From positions 1-64,000 of the forward strand of contig NZ_WIXL01000014.1 of NCBI RefSeq assembly GCF_010993955.1: DNA of 64,000 nucleotides, given 5' to 3'. Positions 26,649 through 36,110 of the stretch are shown here, in pieces; the first letter of the stretch is position 1; each line of letters starts with the position of its first letter. Source of the DNA: Oceanobacillus halotolerans (lineage in GTDB: Bacteria; Bacillota; Bacilli; Bacillales; Amphibacillaceae). Below the pieces are notes generated by a model. The model was not told the DNA's origin and searched no databases. It worked only from the letters and a program-made list of their open reading frames with translations. The position numbers and the translations under genes were made by a program.

Positions 26649-28118
26649 ATGGCATTAACTAAAGCTATGAAAAAGTCTATGTTTGATGAATTTCAAATCA
26701 AAGGTTACTGGTGGCTTCCAAATAAAGAAAAAGAAGTAGCGGGTATCTTATACTATAAGCATGATGAAATTGAACTAGAGTTGTTAGGTTCCTTAAATGA
26801 TGCTGAAAGCATGTTCGATAGTTTTGGGAGTAATAAGACCAAAAGTGACACATCAATTATTTTAGGTATTTCAGATGCAGGAGAGAAATTCACTTTACTT
26901 GATTCTATGAATATTAAATCAAATGTATCTTCAGGATTTAGTACTGAGACATATGCTGTACACTTATTTTTAGTGGGTGCTAACTTCACTTCAAAGGATG
27001 ACTTATTATTTCATTCGTTTGCAATATATCCTACGTATTACAATAAGTGGAATGCTGAAGCAAAATATAAACCTACACACCATCTAGTTGATGGAAGGTT
27101 AGGACGAATAAAGGGTATTGATTTTAGTGAATCTGAAATGTTCTCAGAGTATGTCCATTCAATTAGCACTAAGTTAGAAGAAACAAATAAGACTAATATG
27201 TCAGGAGATATTCATGAAGAAGTAAACTGGGAATATAAGGGTGGAATTATGGTGACACCTGATGAATGGCAAGATATAGAGTGGGGAAAGGATATGATGT
27301 CCAAGATTAAAGACCTATTTACATTATTTATAGGGTTTCCCATTTACTATGAGAGTATTACGTTTTATGGGAAAAATAAAGATGTTGGAAACAGTACTTT
27401 TAGAGAAAAATGTCAATTATTCATTGAACAAAAAAACGTGAAAATTAGAAGTAAATTTAATTGGTATGATGTGACTGTTAGGTACGGTGATATTAAAGAC
27501 AATTTAGGACAGGTGTTTAATTTATGGTTTGAGAAAGAAGAAATGCTAAAGACAGTCGTAAATCTGTATATTAGTGATTTTTATCGAGATTCTTATCTTG
27601 AGACAAAATTTCTCAATGCAGTTCAAACTTTAGAGATATACCATAGAAAAGTCTATGATGGGAAATTATTTGATGAAGATGATTTTGAAGAATATACTTC
27701 AAAAGTACTTAGTTATGTTCAAGAAGAAATGCCAGATGAATTTATAAAGAAAATGAAAGGCATGTTGCAACATGCTAATGAATATTCACTAAGCAAGAGG
27801 TTAAGAGAATTAATAAATCAGAATCTTGAAAAAGAAACAAAAAGTTACTTATTTGGTAATAGTGATAATAGAGGTAAATTTGTACAACAATTAGTAGATA
27901 CCAGAAATTATTTAACACATTATGATGAAGGTGAAAAGAAAAACATTCTGAAGGATGGTATTCAGATATACTATGCTGTTCAAAGGTTAAAGGCACTAAT
28001 AACTTTAATCTTATTTAAAGAAGTGGGTGTTGATGAAACAATAATTCTTGATAAATTTAAAGAGAATAGACATTACACACATTCAATTTTAACTGCAAAA
28101 GAACAACTTAACAATTAA
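26649..28118 (+). CDS. ApeA-like HEPN protein (putative anti-phage RNase)
   Basis: 489 residues from ATG 26649, 8 bp after AGGATGG; an ATG at 26637 overlaps that site. The N-terminus (FQIKGYWWLPN, residues 15-25) matches the ApeA N-terminal domain. The C-terminal domain contains the HEPN RNase signature R-x4-H as RNYLTH (R419 to H424). ApeA proteins are single-gene defence factors whose HEPN domain is thought to cleave RNA and stop phage growth. Here the gene is cargo of a phage-like element and probably excludes competing phages. It is preceded by ~130 bp without a gene, so it likely has its own promoter. Confidence 0.75.
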   Translation: MALTKAMKKSMFDEFQIKGYWWLPNKEKEVAGILYYKHDEIELELLGSLNDAESMFDSFGSNKTKSDTSIILGISDAGEKFTLLDSMNIKSNVSSGFSTETYAVHLFLVGANFTSKDDLLFHSFAIYPTYYNKWNAEAKYKPTHHLVDGRLGRIKGIDFSESEMFSEYVHSISTKLEETNKTNMSGDIHEEVNWEYKGGIMVTPDEWQDIEWGKDMMSKIKDLFTLFIGFPIYYESITFYGKNKDVGNSTFREKCQLFIEQKNVKIRSKFNWYDVTVRYGDIKDNLGQVFNLWFEKEEMLKTVVNLYISDFYRDSYLETKFLNAVQTLEIYHRKVYDGKLFDEDDFEEYTSKVLSYVQEEMPDEFIKKMKGMLQHANEYSLSKRLRELINQNLEKETKSYLFGNSDNRGKFVQQLVDTRNYLTHYDEGEKKNILKDGIQIYYAVQRLKALITLILFKEVGVDETIILDKFKENRHYTHSILTAKEQLNN

Positions 28119-28180
28119 TTCTATTCCCACCAAATCCACAATTAAGTTTGAAAAATTCATTGGTGGGAAATAAAATATAA

Positions 28181-29107
28181 TCACTTATTCAACAACCTTT
28201 TTGCAGTATCTTCAAAGTGCATCATAAGTGCATCATTCGGTGCTTTATTACTTCTATAAACTACAAAAGGATTTACTAGTATATGTGTGTAGTTTGCATT
28301 AGAAACCACTGCAAATACTGGTAAATCCTTAAATTTAACTTTGAATAGTTTTCTTTTTAAGTCATTAGTACGGTTATATCCAAACATCTTTGCAATTTCA
28401 GCTATTGTTAAAGGTTGGCAATCAGTACTATCTTCAGGATGTAAACAAAGCATGTTACTTTCAGGATGCACATATGGAAGTAGCATGAACAAGGTGTACA
28501 AATTATTAGGTGTGTGTACTTTTTTACCTTTATTATCTTTTTCCTGATACAACTCACGTACTTGTTTATCAAAAGTTTTTATGAGATTCTTTGCTTTTAA
28601 TTCTGATGATGGTGCAGTGCCACGAAAGTTATATGTGTTTGACCACTTTATCTTAACAGTTGATTTGTTTATTACTTCTTCCCGAACAATACCAGCTTCC
28701 AACATCTTATTATAGAACTTATAGAACTCTTTCTTGTTTGTCATTTCTAACAGTGCCTGTAATTTATTCTTATAAATCAAATTCCCATTATCATGTGTAA
28801 GATAGCTTCCTTTTTCCTGATATGAAACAAATGTACCTAGAAATATAATTCTTGTTTTTTCTGTTTGGCTAAACCTTTCATCTTGGTTTATATTTTTAAT
28901 AGTGCTTGATAGTGTCCAAGTAAACCTTCCAGCAAGTTCTTCAAATTCACTTTTCTTTTGTTTACCACGTAAGTATTCAATTCTTTTTGCTTTGCTTTCT
29001 TTATTTACAAACTCATATGCTTCTTCATTTATAAGTAAACTACCACTTTCTTTTTCACCAGTTTCTAAATTAACCCATTCTCCATGAATAAAATCTGTGT
29101 TTATCAT
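28181..29107 (-). CDS. Putative replication-initiator-like winged-helix protein
   Basis: 308 residues on the minus strand from ATG 29105-29107 with AAAAGGAATG upstream. It has no P-loop. Two regions (about 90-140 and 200-270, the latter with LTIAEIAKMFGYNRTNDLKRKLF) look like winged helices, as in RepA-type initiators of Gram-positive plasmids and phages. Two perfect 23-bp direct repeats lie about 135 bp upstream of its start (29244-29298), which would suit iterons. The assignment is inference from architecture and context. A transcription regulator is the alternative. Confidence 0.45.
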   Translation of the reverse strand: MINTDFIHGEWVNLETGEKESGSLLINEEAYEFVNKESKAKRIEYLRGKQKKSEFEELAGRFTWTLSSTIKNINQDERFSQTEKTRIIFLGTFVSYQEKGSYLTHDNGNLIYKNKLQALLEMTNKKEFYKFYNKMLEAGIVREEVINKSTVKIKWSNTYNFRGTAPSSELKAKNLIKTFDKQVRELYQEKDNKGKKVHTPNNLYTLFMLLPYVHPESNMLCLHPEDSTDCQPLTIAEIAKMFGYNRTNDLKRKLFKVKFKDLPVFAVVSNANYTHILVNPFVVYRSNKAPNDALMMHFEDTAKRLLNK

Positions 29108-29243
29108 TCTTAATCATTCCTTTTCAAGTTGTCAAAAGTCGTAATCTATAAACTTTTGCAACCATAGGTACTTCAAAAAGGTCAAAAGTACGACAAGATT
29201 TTTTAGATTTATTAAAAGTAATTTAATTGTAGATAAAGCTAAA

Positions 29244-29298
29244 TGCGGTGAGAGTGTACCTGAAATAGATGAATTTGCGGTGAGAGTGTACCTGAAAT
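29244..29298. repeat. Two 23-bp direct repeats (candidate iterons)
   Basis: The 23-bp sequence TGCGGTGAGAGTGTACCTGAAAT-type unit occurs at 29244-29266 and again at 29276-29298 without mismatch, with a 32-bp period (three helical turns). It lies upstream of the initiator-like gene on the minus strand, and so could be an origin or autoregulatory site. Confidence 0.7.
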
Positions 29299-29614
29299 GA
29301 TGTGGGTTGAAGTGTTGATACTAAAGGGTTTATTGGGGTTCTTTATGAATTTGTCCTTCTAGTCTTATTAGTATAATCCTAGACAAGTTCAAAAGATATG
29401 TTGCTTCGCAACGGGGAAGAAAACCACTTCCCCACAAATTAATAAAGAAAAAGATTAATCTGAAAAGGAGATGCTGAAAAATAGTAGTTTATATGTTCAG
29501 CAACATTTATTTAAGCTTTGTTTTTATCATCTTGGAAGGTGGTGCTTTTCCACCTTTCAAGGCGTAAGCATAAATCTATTATGGTAAAATATATAGCAAA
29601 GGTGGCTGATTAAA

Positions 29615-30352
29615 TTGAATTTAAAAGGATATACATTCAATTCAAAAGAAGACTTTGTTTATTATATTCATCAACTGATTATCGGAATTACAAATACTCT
29701 AAAGAGATATGAAAGGCAAATTAATGAGTTAGGTAAGTACATTGAAGAAAAGGATTTAATTGCTAGACCAAAAAGAGTAGTATCAACTGATATTTGTGAG
29801 AATTATGAAAGTATGCTTAATTACACTTCCAGTTATTTAATGAATTTATTTGGAGACCAAGCTAATTTCGGAATGTCATATCAAAACTATCGAAGGCATG
29901 TTGTAAAAAAAAGTAAAGAGTTGAATTTAGACTTTGTTACACTCACAGAAGAACAAAAAGAAGAACTCAATGAAATAACAACTAGCAGGGATTGGGGAAG
30001 TCATGTTCCAGTTTCTTTACTTCATTCAACTAGTCATAAAGCTTTAAATTTAACTGTAGATGCTAATAATCCGATTAAGGTTGCTGAATTTGAAAAGTAT
30101 CAAGGGTTGTGGTTAGTAAGTTTGTATGATGTAAACTTTAGGAGTTTAGAAGGTCTTAAAGGTATGTTCGAATTGGTGAAACAAGACTATGAAAAACTAA
30201 CTGGTAACCCTTGCAGAATAGTTATACAAAAATATCCAATTCGTAATATTAATGATTTAATGATTCCGATAATTTCAAGTGGAATACAAAGAAAAGAAAT
30301 TAAGTCTATTGAAGATATTCAAAATATATATAAAGGTGAAAGAGAAGTATAA
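29615..30352 (+). CDS. Hypothetical protein, 245 aa
   Basis: 245 residues from TTG 29615, 9 bp after AAAGGTGG. An extended -10 like TGGTAAAAT lies near 29582-29590. The protein is soluble and mostly helical in its first 130 residues (KRYERQINELGKYIEEKD), followed by a mixed region. The segment SRDWGSHVPVSLLHSTSH with several histidines stands out, but I recognise no family. It lies alone in the accessory part of element B, so a cargo role is likely but unproven. Confidence 0.5.
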   Translation: MNLKGYTFNSKEDFVYYIHQLIIGITNTLKRYERQINELGKYIEEKDLIARPKRVVSTDICENYESMLNYTSSYLMNLFGDQANFGMSYQNYRRHVVKKSKELNLDFVTLTEEQKEELNEITTSRDWGSHVPVSLLHSTSHKALNLTVDANNPIKVAEFEKYQGLWLVSLYDVNFRSLEGLKGMFELVKQDYEKLTGNPCRIVIQKYPIRNINDLMIPIISSGIQRKEIKSIEDIQNIYKGEREV

Positions 30353-30529
30353 AAAAATTACAGTGCGTTCTTTTAGTGAAACTTAAAGTTGGTTATAATC
30401 TAGTTAAAATAAAATGATACTTAAAATAAGAATCTGCTTCAGGTAAAATGATTTTTAAAAGGAATAGGTGGAACTACACTGCATAACCGTTAAATGTGTC
30501 CAAATATAGGGGTTCTGTAAGTTTTTTTA

Positions 30530-30607
30530 ATGAATGGTATTGTGGTCATCATTACAGTAATATCAGTTGTTCTAGCATCTTTTAGTGTGGTTCCGTTGTA
30601 TGTATAA
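30530..30607 (+). CDS. Possible 25-residue hydrophobic peptide
   Basis: A short frame from ATG 30530 encodes 25 almost wholly hydrophobic residues (IVVIITVISVVLASF core), long enough to span a membrane once. The ribosome binding site is poor. It lies in an otherwise empty 430-bp gap (30353-30779), which also has a GGTGCT/AGCACC inverted pair around 30640-30690. It could be a type I toxin-like peptide or chance. Confidence 0.2.
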   Translation: MNGIVVIITVISVVLASFSVVPLYV

Positions 30608-30779
30608 ATGTGAATGACTGTTCATGTGTTAAGTGCAGAAGGTGCTAGTATTTCTTACGTGAATCGAACCTATCAGAAGCACCTTAAAATGACTTATTTA
30701 AATTTTTTTAACGTGTCTTTATCAGTGCTATTGTTTTGAACATTAATATTCAATTCCAAAACAAAAAAGAAACCAGTTG

Positions 30780-31349
30780 TTATGCTAGTTCCCTTTTTAA
30801 ATTTCTCTTTTGTAATTCCCTATATAAAATTGATTTACTAACACCAGTTGCACTTTCAATTTGTTTAATAGTTTTATCATTCTGTTTCCACAAATCAATA
30901 GCATGTTCAACTTGTTTTTTGGATTTACCTTTCCTTCCTAGCTTAATTCCTTTTTCTTTAGCATTCTTAATACCAGCAGTTCTTTTTTCTGCAAGTAATT
31001 CACGTTCATTTTCTGCAAGTGCTGAAAGAATAGTTAAAAATAGTTTTCCGTTACGGTGTGTTGCTTCCATTCCTAGTTCAATTATATACAGTGTTATATC
31101 CCTTTCTTGCAGTTCTTCCACTAATGACAATAATTGTTGTGTATTTCTTCCTAAACGGTCAACACGTGTAATTATAAGCTTGTCACCAGCTTTTAGTTCT
31201 TGAAGTAATGCTTCTAGTTTTGGTCGCTTCATAGTGCTTCCAGTGTGCTTTTCTTCTATAATCACATCACATTTAAAAGATTCCAATTGTACAAGTTGCG
31301 TTTCAAGGTTCTGTTCTTTTGTTGAAACTCTAGCATAACCATAAATCAT
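30780..31349 (-). CDS. Serine recombinase (resolvase/invertase family)
   Basis: 189 residues on the minus strand from ATG 31347-31349, with AAGGGAACTG upstream. The N-terminus MIYGYARVSTKEQ carries the catalytic serine (S9), the core has the family segment ITRVDRLGRNTQQLL, and the C-terminal ~45 residues form a Hin-like helix-turn-helix (TIKQIESATGVSKSILYREL). These enzymes resolve cointegrates or invert DNA. Its promoter side carries repeated GTGTTCC motifs (31454-31592). No invertible segment was recognised. Confidence 0.88.
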   Translation of the reverse strand: MIYGYARVSTKEQNLETQLVQLESFKCDVIIEEKHTGSTMKRPKLEALLQELKAGDKLIITRVDRLGRNTQQLLSLVEELQERDITLYIIELGMEATHRNGKLFLTILSALAENERELLAEKRTAGIKNAKEKGIKLGRKGKSKKQVEHAIDLWKQNDKTIKQIESATGVSKSILYRELQKRNLKRELA

Positions 31350-32334
31350 TTTTATCAGTTCCCTTTTATGTAGTAAGTTAGGGTAATTATACCATTTAAT
31401 TTAGGGAATGAAAATAGGGAATTATAGAAACCAGTAAAATCAAGGGGTGGGTACATGTTCCCGATTATTATACTTTTAGGGAATTACGTGTTCCATCAGG
31501 GAACCAGAAGTTATTACAAATCTATTTATTAGAATAAGCTTTAAAAGTTCGTGTTCCATTTAATTAAGTAGGGTGTTTTTTATTCGTGTTCCCTATGCTG
31601 AATTTAAAATAGGGTGTACCAGTGTTAGATTTAAAGGTGTGTACCAAGCTTATTTTTAACTGGTGTATGTGGTTTAAATAAAGCTTGTGCAGTTGTACTA
31701 AAGCTTATCAGGTGTATTTGAACCAGTAGAAGCTTCTTAGAATGGCTATATGTGCTTTATATGGTTATGTGGTTAATGGCTTGGTTATTCAATAGCTGAT
31801 AGTTGTATTTAAAGTTGGTGCTGGTGTGTACTGTATGCACTGATTGATAGCACTGAATAATAGATGAATAGAAAGGATTGCTAAACAATTGAACAAATAA
31901 ATGAAATTAAATCAAAAAGAAAAGTTTAAAAAGAATTGATTGAAATAAAGATGAACTGAAATTGATTATTAATATTCAAAAGACAATATGAAAAAGAAGC
32001 ATACCCACCATAAGGGGTAGCACTATACCCAAGTTGTTAGGGTTTAGGCTTATATAATACACACTATATATTCAGCTTCCCAAGTTTCAGAAGGTGTGTT
32101 TCAGCTAGTAGGGGGGGTATCAAGGTTTTACATATTCCATTTATCAGATTTTGCTATAAAAAATTACGCCACAAATTTTGGTTATTAAAATTTTTATAAA
32201 AACTTTTAAATTCTTGTCATACTTTTGATGGTTCTGTAAGACCTATATATAGAAATTAATGTTTCATTTATGCTTTATTTTTGGTTACTGTTTAGGGTTG
32301 ATTAGAAGAAGCAACTTTAAAAATGTGTAAATCG
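31350..32334. other. Long noncoding stretch with short repeats
   Basis: Nearly 1 kb without a convincing gene. It begins with four copies of YRTGTTCC (31454, 31487, 31550, 31584), continues with several AAGCTT words within 31640-31740, and ends in AT-rich sequence with a G7 run near 32114. It separates leftward and rightward genes, so it could hold the element's control region, recombinase sites or an origin. Confidence 0.45.
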
Positions 32335-32366
32335 GTGCTGATAGTTAATTCTATCAGTGCTTTTTT
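32335..32366 (+). terminator. Terminator or attenuator upstream of XRE gene
   Basis: GTGCTGATAG (32335-32344) pairs with CTATCAGTGC (32351-32360) with one G-U pair, followed by TTTTTTATTT. As no gene lies just upstream on this strand, it may attenuate the transcript entering the XRE gene 50 bp on. Confidence 0.65.
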
Positions 32367-32414
32367 ATTTGGAGTTTATTTATATTTTATAAATTTACTA
32401 ATGGGGGGATTTAA

Positions 32415-32663
32415 TTGAATGGAAAGTTATTGAAGCAAGTACGTATTATCGCTGGATTCAGTCAAACAGAACTAGCTGAAAAAATTGGATGCACACAAGC
32501 ATTAATTGCCTATATGGAATCAGGAAGAACAAAAGTTCAACCATTAACTGAACAAAGAATTTTACAAGCTATATCAGATAAAGGGATTCGGCAAGAAGAG
32601 TTGTTTTTAATTTCATCAGTATTAAAAGCAAGTAAGTCAAATATAACAGCAGCGATTAAATAA
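32415..32663 (+). CDS. XRE-family helix-turn-helix regulator
   Basis: 82 residues from TTG 32415, 6 bp after GGGGGG (32403-32408). Residues ~4-58 form a Cro/CI-type helix-turn-helix (FSQTELAEKIGCTQALIAYMESG). It opens a rightward block that continues into the phage structural genes, so it may control their expression. Confidence 0.8.
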   Translation: MNGKLLKQVRIIAGFSQTELAEKIGCTQALIAYMESGRTKVQPLTEQRILQAISDKGIRQEELFLISSVLKASKSNITAAIK

Positions 32664-32680
32664 AAGGGGATGTGAAGGGG

Positions 32681-33082
32681 ATGCAACCATTACAGAAGGA
32701 ATTAGACGAATTAAATGTAATTAAACATGCACTGAACGCTGAAAAAAATAAGCATGAAGTTCATTTACTAACTATTCTAGTTAAAAGGCTGGAACAATCA
32801 CTCAGAAACAAAGAAATTAAATTCTATGCACTTTACAGTTCCAAGAACCAGTTAGAACATATAAACACATATAAAGAACGTGCCAAAATGTACAAGAATA
32901 AAGCAATAGCAAAGCTTCAGGATTTAACAGAAGCATTAACAAGAAAAGAAATTACACGTGCAAATGCGATTTTAGATGAATTACTAGATACAGATTTTTT
33001 CACAAAAGATACTGAAAAGCACCTTAGTAAATGGAAAAATAGTACTAGAACTAACTTTCAGCGAAATTACTTCACTGTTTAG
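32681..33082 (+). CDS. Hypothetical coiled-coil protein, 133 aa
   Basis: 133 residues from ATG 32681, about 11 bp after AAAAGGGG (GTG at 32672 is too close to it). The protein is highly helical and basic with heptad-like stretches (KNKAIAKLQDLTEAL). It starts 17 bp after the XRE gene. I recognise no family. Position suggests an early phage function linked to packaging. Confidence 0.55.
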   Translation: MQPLQKELDELNVIKHALNAEKNKHEVHLLTILVKRLEQSLRNKEIKFYALYSSKNQLEHINTYKERAKMYKNKAIAKLQDLTEALTRKEITRANAILDELLDTDFFTKDTEKHLSKWKNSTRTNFQRNYFTV

Positions 33083-33096
33083 AAGGGGGTTAAACA

Positions 33097-33555
33097 ATGG
33101 ATGCTAACAAAATTAATGATGTGAAAGTTCCACCACAATTAACGGAACGACAAGCACACATAGCACGTGAATGGGTGGACAATGAAATGAATACTGGATT
33201 AACTATAAATCAGTTTTGTTCCAAGCATTCACTTTCTAGTGCAACATTTACAAAATGGAAGAATACGAATATAGATTTTCAAACATACTGCCAAGCACTG
33301 AAGGGTGAACTGATTAGTTCAGATGAATTACGTGCTTATGAAGTTGTGAAACGTCATATTTTAGAACGTGTAAACAGTGCAAATCCAACCGAAAAAGATA
33401 TAAACATGTTTATTGAAAATTTTGACTATGTTGTGAAATTTCAACAAGCAAAAGCAATGCAAAAACTTGGGATAAATAATAAGGGTGAAGCTTCAACTGA
33501 TACTAGAACAGTTGAAGAAAAGAAAGCTTCTCTATTATCAAGATTAAAAGGTTAA
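33097..33555 (+). CDS. phBC6A51-type helix-turn-helix protein (small-terminase-like)
   Basis: 152 residues from ATG 33097, 8 bp after AGAAGGGGG. The segment LTINQFCSKHSLSSATFTKWK (two-helix HTH near 33-53) matches the homeodomain-like family named after Bacillus phage phBC6A51. These proteins sit where small terminase subunits do, next to capsid genes, and would recognise packaging sites. No large terminase follows, so packaging would need a helper phage. That last point is inference. Confidence 0.65.
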   Translation: MDANKINDVKVPPQLTERQAHIAREWVDNEMNTGLTINQFCSKHSLSSATFTKWKNTNIDFQTYCQALKGELISSDELRAYEVVKRHILERVNSANPTEKDINMFIENFDYVVKFQQAKAMQKLGINNKGEASTDTRTVEEKKASLLSRLKG

Positions 33556-33580
33556 TTAATTAAAAGGGGATGAATACAAG

Positions 33581-34156
33581 ATGAAAAACATAAAAGAAAT
33601 GGTAAATGAACTATTAAACAAGGTTAATAAAACCACTAATAATTATGAAGATGCACTTGAAGCAAAACATACTGAATTGATGCAACTACAAACTAAACTT
33701 GCTGAAGAACAAGACAAAGAAAAGCATTATTTGAAAATGTATATTCAAAAAGATATTACAGATGAAACTTACAAAGAACAAAAGCTAGTAGTATCTGAAA
33801 TTAAAAATACTATTACTTCTATTCAGCAAGAAATGGAACTGATAGAAAAATATAAAACTGAAGATGTTGAAGCAGTACTTGAAGAATTAACTGCAAGCAA
33901 AAGCAAGTTAAACCAAAAACAACAAGAAGAAATTCAACAAGTAAAAGTACAACTAGCTGAAGCAAAACAAGCATATCTGAACCAGTTAAAACAAGTTGGT
34001 GAAGCTTATGATAAAACTGTATCTGAAAATAGAAAGCTGGAAGATGTACTTGTTCAATTTGGTAAGCAGAAACAACACTATACACCTGATAAATTTGAAA
34101 TTATCGGTGCTGGTGCAGTAGTTGGAATTGAAGAAGCAAGAAAATATTTAGGCTAA
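33581..34156 (+). CDS. Coiled-coil protein, candidate scaffold
   Basis: 191 residues from ATG 33581 with AAAAGGGGATG upstream. Residues ~20-155 form a long, nearly continuous coiled coil rich in E, K and Q. The last ~25 residues (KFEIIGAGAVVGIEEARKYLG without the coil) are compact. Placement directly before the capsid gene and the coil content match phage scaffolding proteins. A terminator follows (34197-34228). Confidence 0.55.
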   Translation: MKNIKEMVNELLNKVNKTTNNYEDALEAKHTELMQLQTKLAEEQDKEKHYLKMYIQKDITDETYKEQKLVVSEIKNTITSIQQEMELIEKYKTEDVEAVLEELTASKSKLNQKQQEEIQQVKVQLAEAKQAYLNQLKQVGEAYDKTVSENRKLEDVLVQFGKQKQHYTPDKFEIIGAGAVVGIEEARKYLG

Positions 34157-34196
34157 AAATACAAACAAATTACAAATAAAAATATAAGCATTTTCA

Positions 34197-34228
34197 AGCA
34201 TTGGAATTAAGTTTCCAGTGCTTTTTTT
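34197..34228 (+). terminator. Terminator between scaffold-like and capsid genes
   Basis: AGCATTGGAA (34197-34206) pairs with TTCCAGTGCT with one G-U pair, followed by a run of seven T. Some read-through or a separate capsid promoter would be needed. Confidence 0.7.
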
Positions 34229-34264
34229 AATGCAAAAAATTAATGAAATGGAGTTGTTTTAATA

Positions 34265-35148
34265 ATGGCTGGATTAACACTAGCACAAAGTAACAATATG
34301 ATTAATACACCTTTAAAAAGTGGTATTATTCAAACAATAATACACCTTTAAAAAGTGGTATTATTCAAACAATCGTAAAGGAATCAGCAGTACTGGAAGT
34401 TTTACCATTTGAAAATATAAAAGGTAATGCTTATACATTTGTGCAAGAAACTGATAGTGGTGCAGTATCTTTTCGTGCAGTAAATGAACAGTATGCAAAA
34501 GATAATCCTTCTTACTTGCAGAAAAGTGAAGTACTAACACGTTTAGGAAGCATTGTTGAAATAGATAGGTTTATTGAAATGACACAAAGCATACATGATG
34601 TACGTGCAGAAGCGACACAAGCAAAAGCAAAGGCAATCGCAAACGAGTTTACACGCACTTTCTTTAAAGGTGATACTTCAGTAAATCCTTTAGCATTTGA
34701 TGGACTGGACAAGCGTTTAATTCCTGAACAAGTAGCAGATGCACAAGGTTTTGAATTGCACACTGGATTAATTCATCAAGTAATTGATTTAGTACAAGGT
34801 GGTGCAGATGCTATCTTTATGAATAAACGTACTAGAAGAAAGTTAAATCAATTATTCATGGCACAACGTGCTTTTATTCAACATGACCAAGATGCATTCG
34901 GCAGACCAATTCAATTTTTTGGTGATGTAAGAATCGGTGTAGTAGAAGATGCTTTCATTCCTGATAATAGTATCTATGCAGTAGCTTTTGGTGCTGATAA
35001 AGGTATTACAGGAATACAAGCTGGTGAATTAATTGCTGAAGACAATGGCTTACGTGGTAATCTTTATGAAACACTAATTGAATGGTATGTTTCAATTGTA
35101 GATGCAAATCCAAAAGGTATTGCAAAATTAAATAACTTCAGCTTGTAA
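34265..35148 (+). pseudogene. Major capsid protein gene, frameshifted by a 35-bp tandem duplication
   Basis: ATG 34265 starts MAGLTLAQSNNMINTPLKSG but runs into TAA after 28 codons. The cause is an exact duplication: bases 34304-34338 are repeated at 34339-34373. Removing one unit leaves 849 bp, an open frame of 282 codons that reads IIQTIVKESAVLEV across the join. The rest (SFRAVNEQY..., DAIFMNKRTRRKL..., YETLIEWYVSIVDANPKGIAKL) has the look of an HK97-fold major capsid protein of the type found near phBC6A51-like genes. As sequenced, only a short peptide and possibly a GTG-initiated fragment (34441 on) could be made. Confidence 0.75.
34304..34373 (+). repeat. 35-bp perfect tandem duplication
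   Basis: Two identical, adjacent 35-bp units at 34304-34338 and 34339-34373 within the capsid gene. Because 35 is not a multiple of three, the second copy shifts the frame. Confidence 0.95.
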
Positions 35149-35304
35149 GAATAGTGAACTAGTCATATATTTTCCCTTAAAAATGTATGCTTATTTTATC
35201 CTTTATTCAGTTTGGTTTTTTAACTTTTCTGTTTAAGGGATGTTTTTTTTATTTATTGACTAATTAACATTGAAAATTATTATTCAAAAAAGGATGTGAA
35301 AACA

Positions 35305-35514
35305 ATGGCTAAAGCTAAACACGCTAAAGAAACAAGGCTTTCAGTTATAAAAACACTTGCTGAAGCAACAACCGATAAACCTACACCAGTATTAAACATA
35401 TCTATTACAGACGGAAATGAAACAAAGAATATAACTAGGTACTTCAGTAGTGAGAAAGACAAGCAAAAATATATAGATGGCTTCAATAATCTTAGTAAAA
35501 ATTTAAACGTCTAA
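35305..35514 (+). CDS. Small hypothetical protein downstream of capsid
   Basis: 69 residues from ATG 35305, with AAAGGATG upstream; a GTG at 35296 is possible. The first 25 residues are basic (MAKAKHAKETRL). The rest (NISITDGNETKNITRYFSS) looks like a small beta-rich fold. Its position after the capsid gene could make it a minor structural protein. No family is recognised. A weak terminator-like AAAGC/GCTTT structure with a T run follows near 35511-35570. Confidence 0.5.
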   Translation: MAKAKHAKETRLSVIKTLAEATTDKPTPVLNISITDGNETKNITRYFSSEKDKQKYIDGFNNLSKNLNV

Positions 35515-35631
35515 AAGCCCCTTTTCTAGTTGGTTAATTCCTGCTGGTTTAAAGGTGCTTTCTTTTTTTTGTTTAAAATTAAGCAACTTTGTTTACAGTT
35601 TTTTCCTGTATGATAGAAGTGAGGTGGTTAT

Positions 35632-35991
35632 ATGGATATCAAAACAATAGAAAAATTAAACAACATATCTAATATGGATTCAGAATTATTACCAAGAATG
35701 CTATTGCAATTTTATAATGCATCTTTTAATTTGTATTGTGCTTTGCCTGATGGTACGGAAAGGGAATGGGAAGAAATTTTAGATGAATTAGACTTAAAGG
35801 ATAGTACTTTCTTTATAAAGCGTTTATTAGACTATTTAGGATTTTCAAGAGATGATGAAGTTACTGAAGATATCATAACTGATTACTGTGTGGATGCAGA
35901 CGGTGATAAGGATATAAACGCATTAAAGAAAGAATTGATTGAAAGGGCACTTAAACTAGAAGAAATTGATAGGAAGAATGATATGCAATAA
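35632..35991 (+). CDS. Hypothetical acidic protein, 119 aa
   Basis: 119 residues from ATG 35632 behind GTGAGGTGG, with a TATGAT -10-like box near 35608. The product is acidic and helical with no motif recognised. It stands alone between the capsid region and the HNH gene. Confidence 0.5.
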   Translation: MDIKTIEKLNNISNMDSELLPRMLLQFYNASFNLYCALPDGTEREWEEILDELDLKDSTFFIKRLLDYLGFSRDDEVTEDIITDYCVDADGDKDINALKKELIERALKLEEIDRKNDMQ

Positions 35992-36110
35992 TAGTTTGTT
36001 GATTTGGTAATGTTTAGGATTTTTTTGTGCATTTTTACTTATCTAACTGTTATTATATATTTAAGAATTATGATTTCTTATTAAATATCTAATGTATAGG
36101 GGTGTACAAG

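Noticed and set aside
29244-29298. A CRISPR array
   Set aside because: Only two repeats with a 9-bp gap and no cas genes anywhere in the window.
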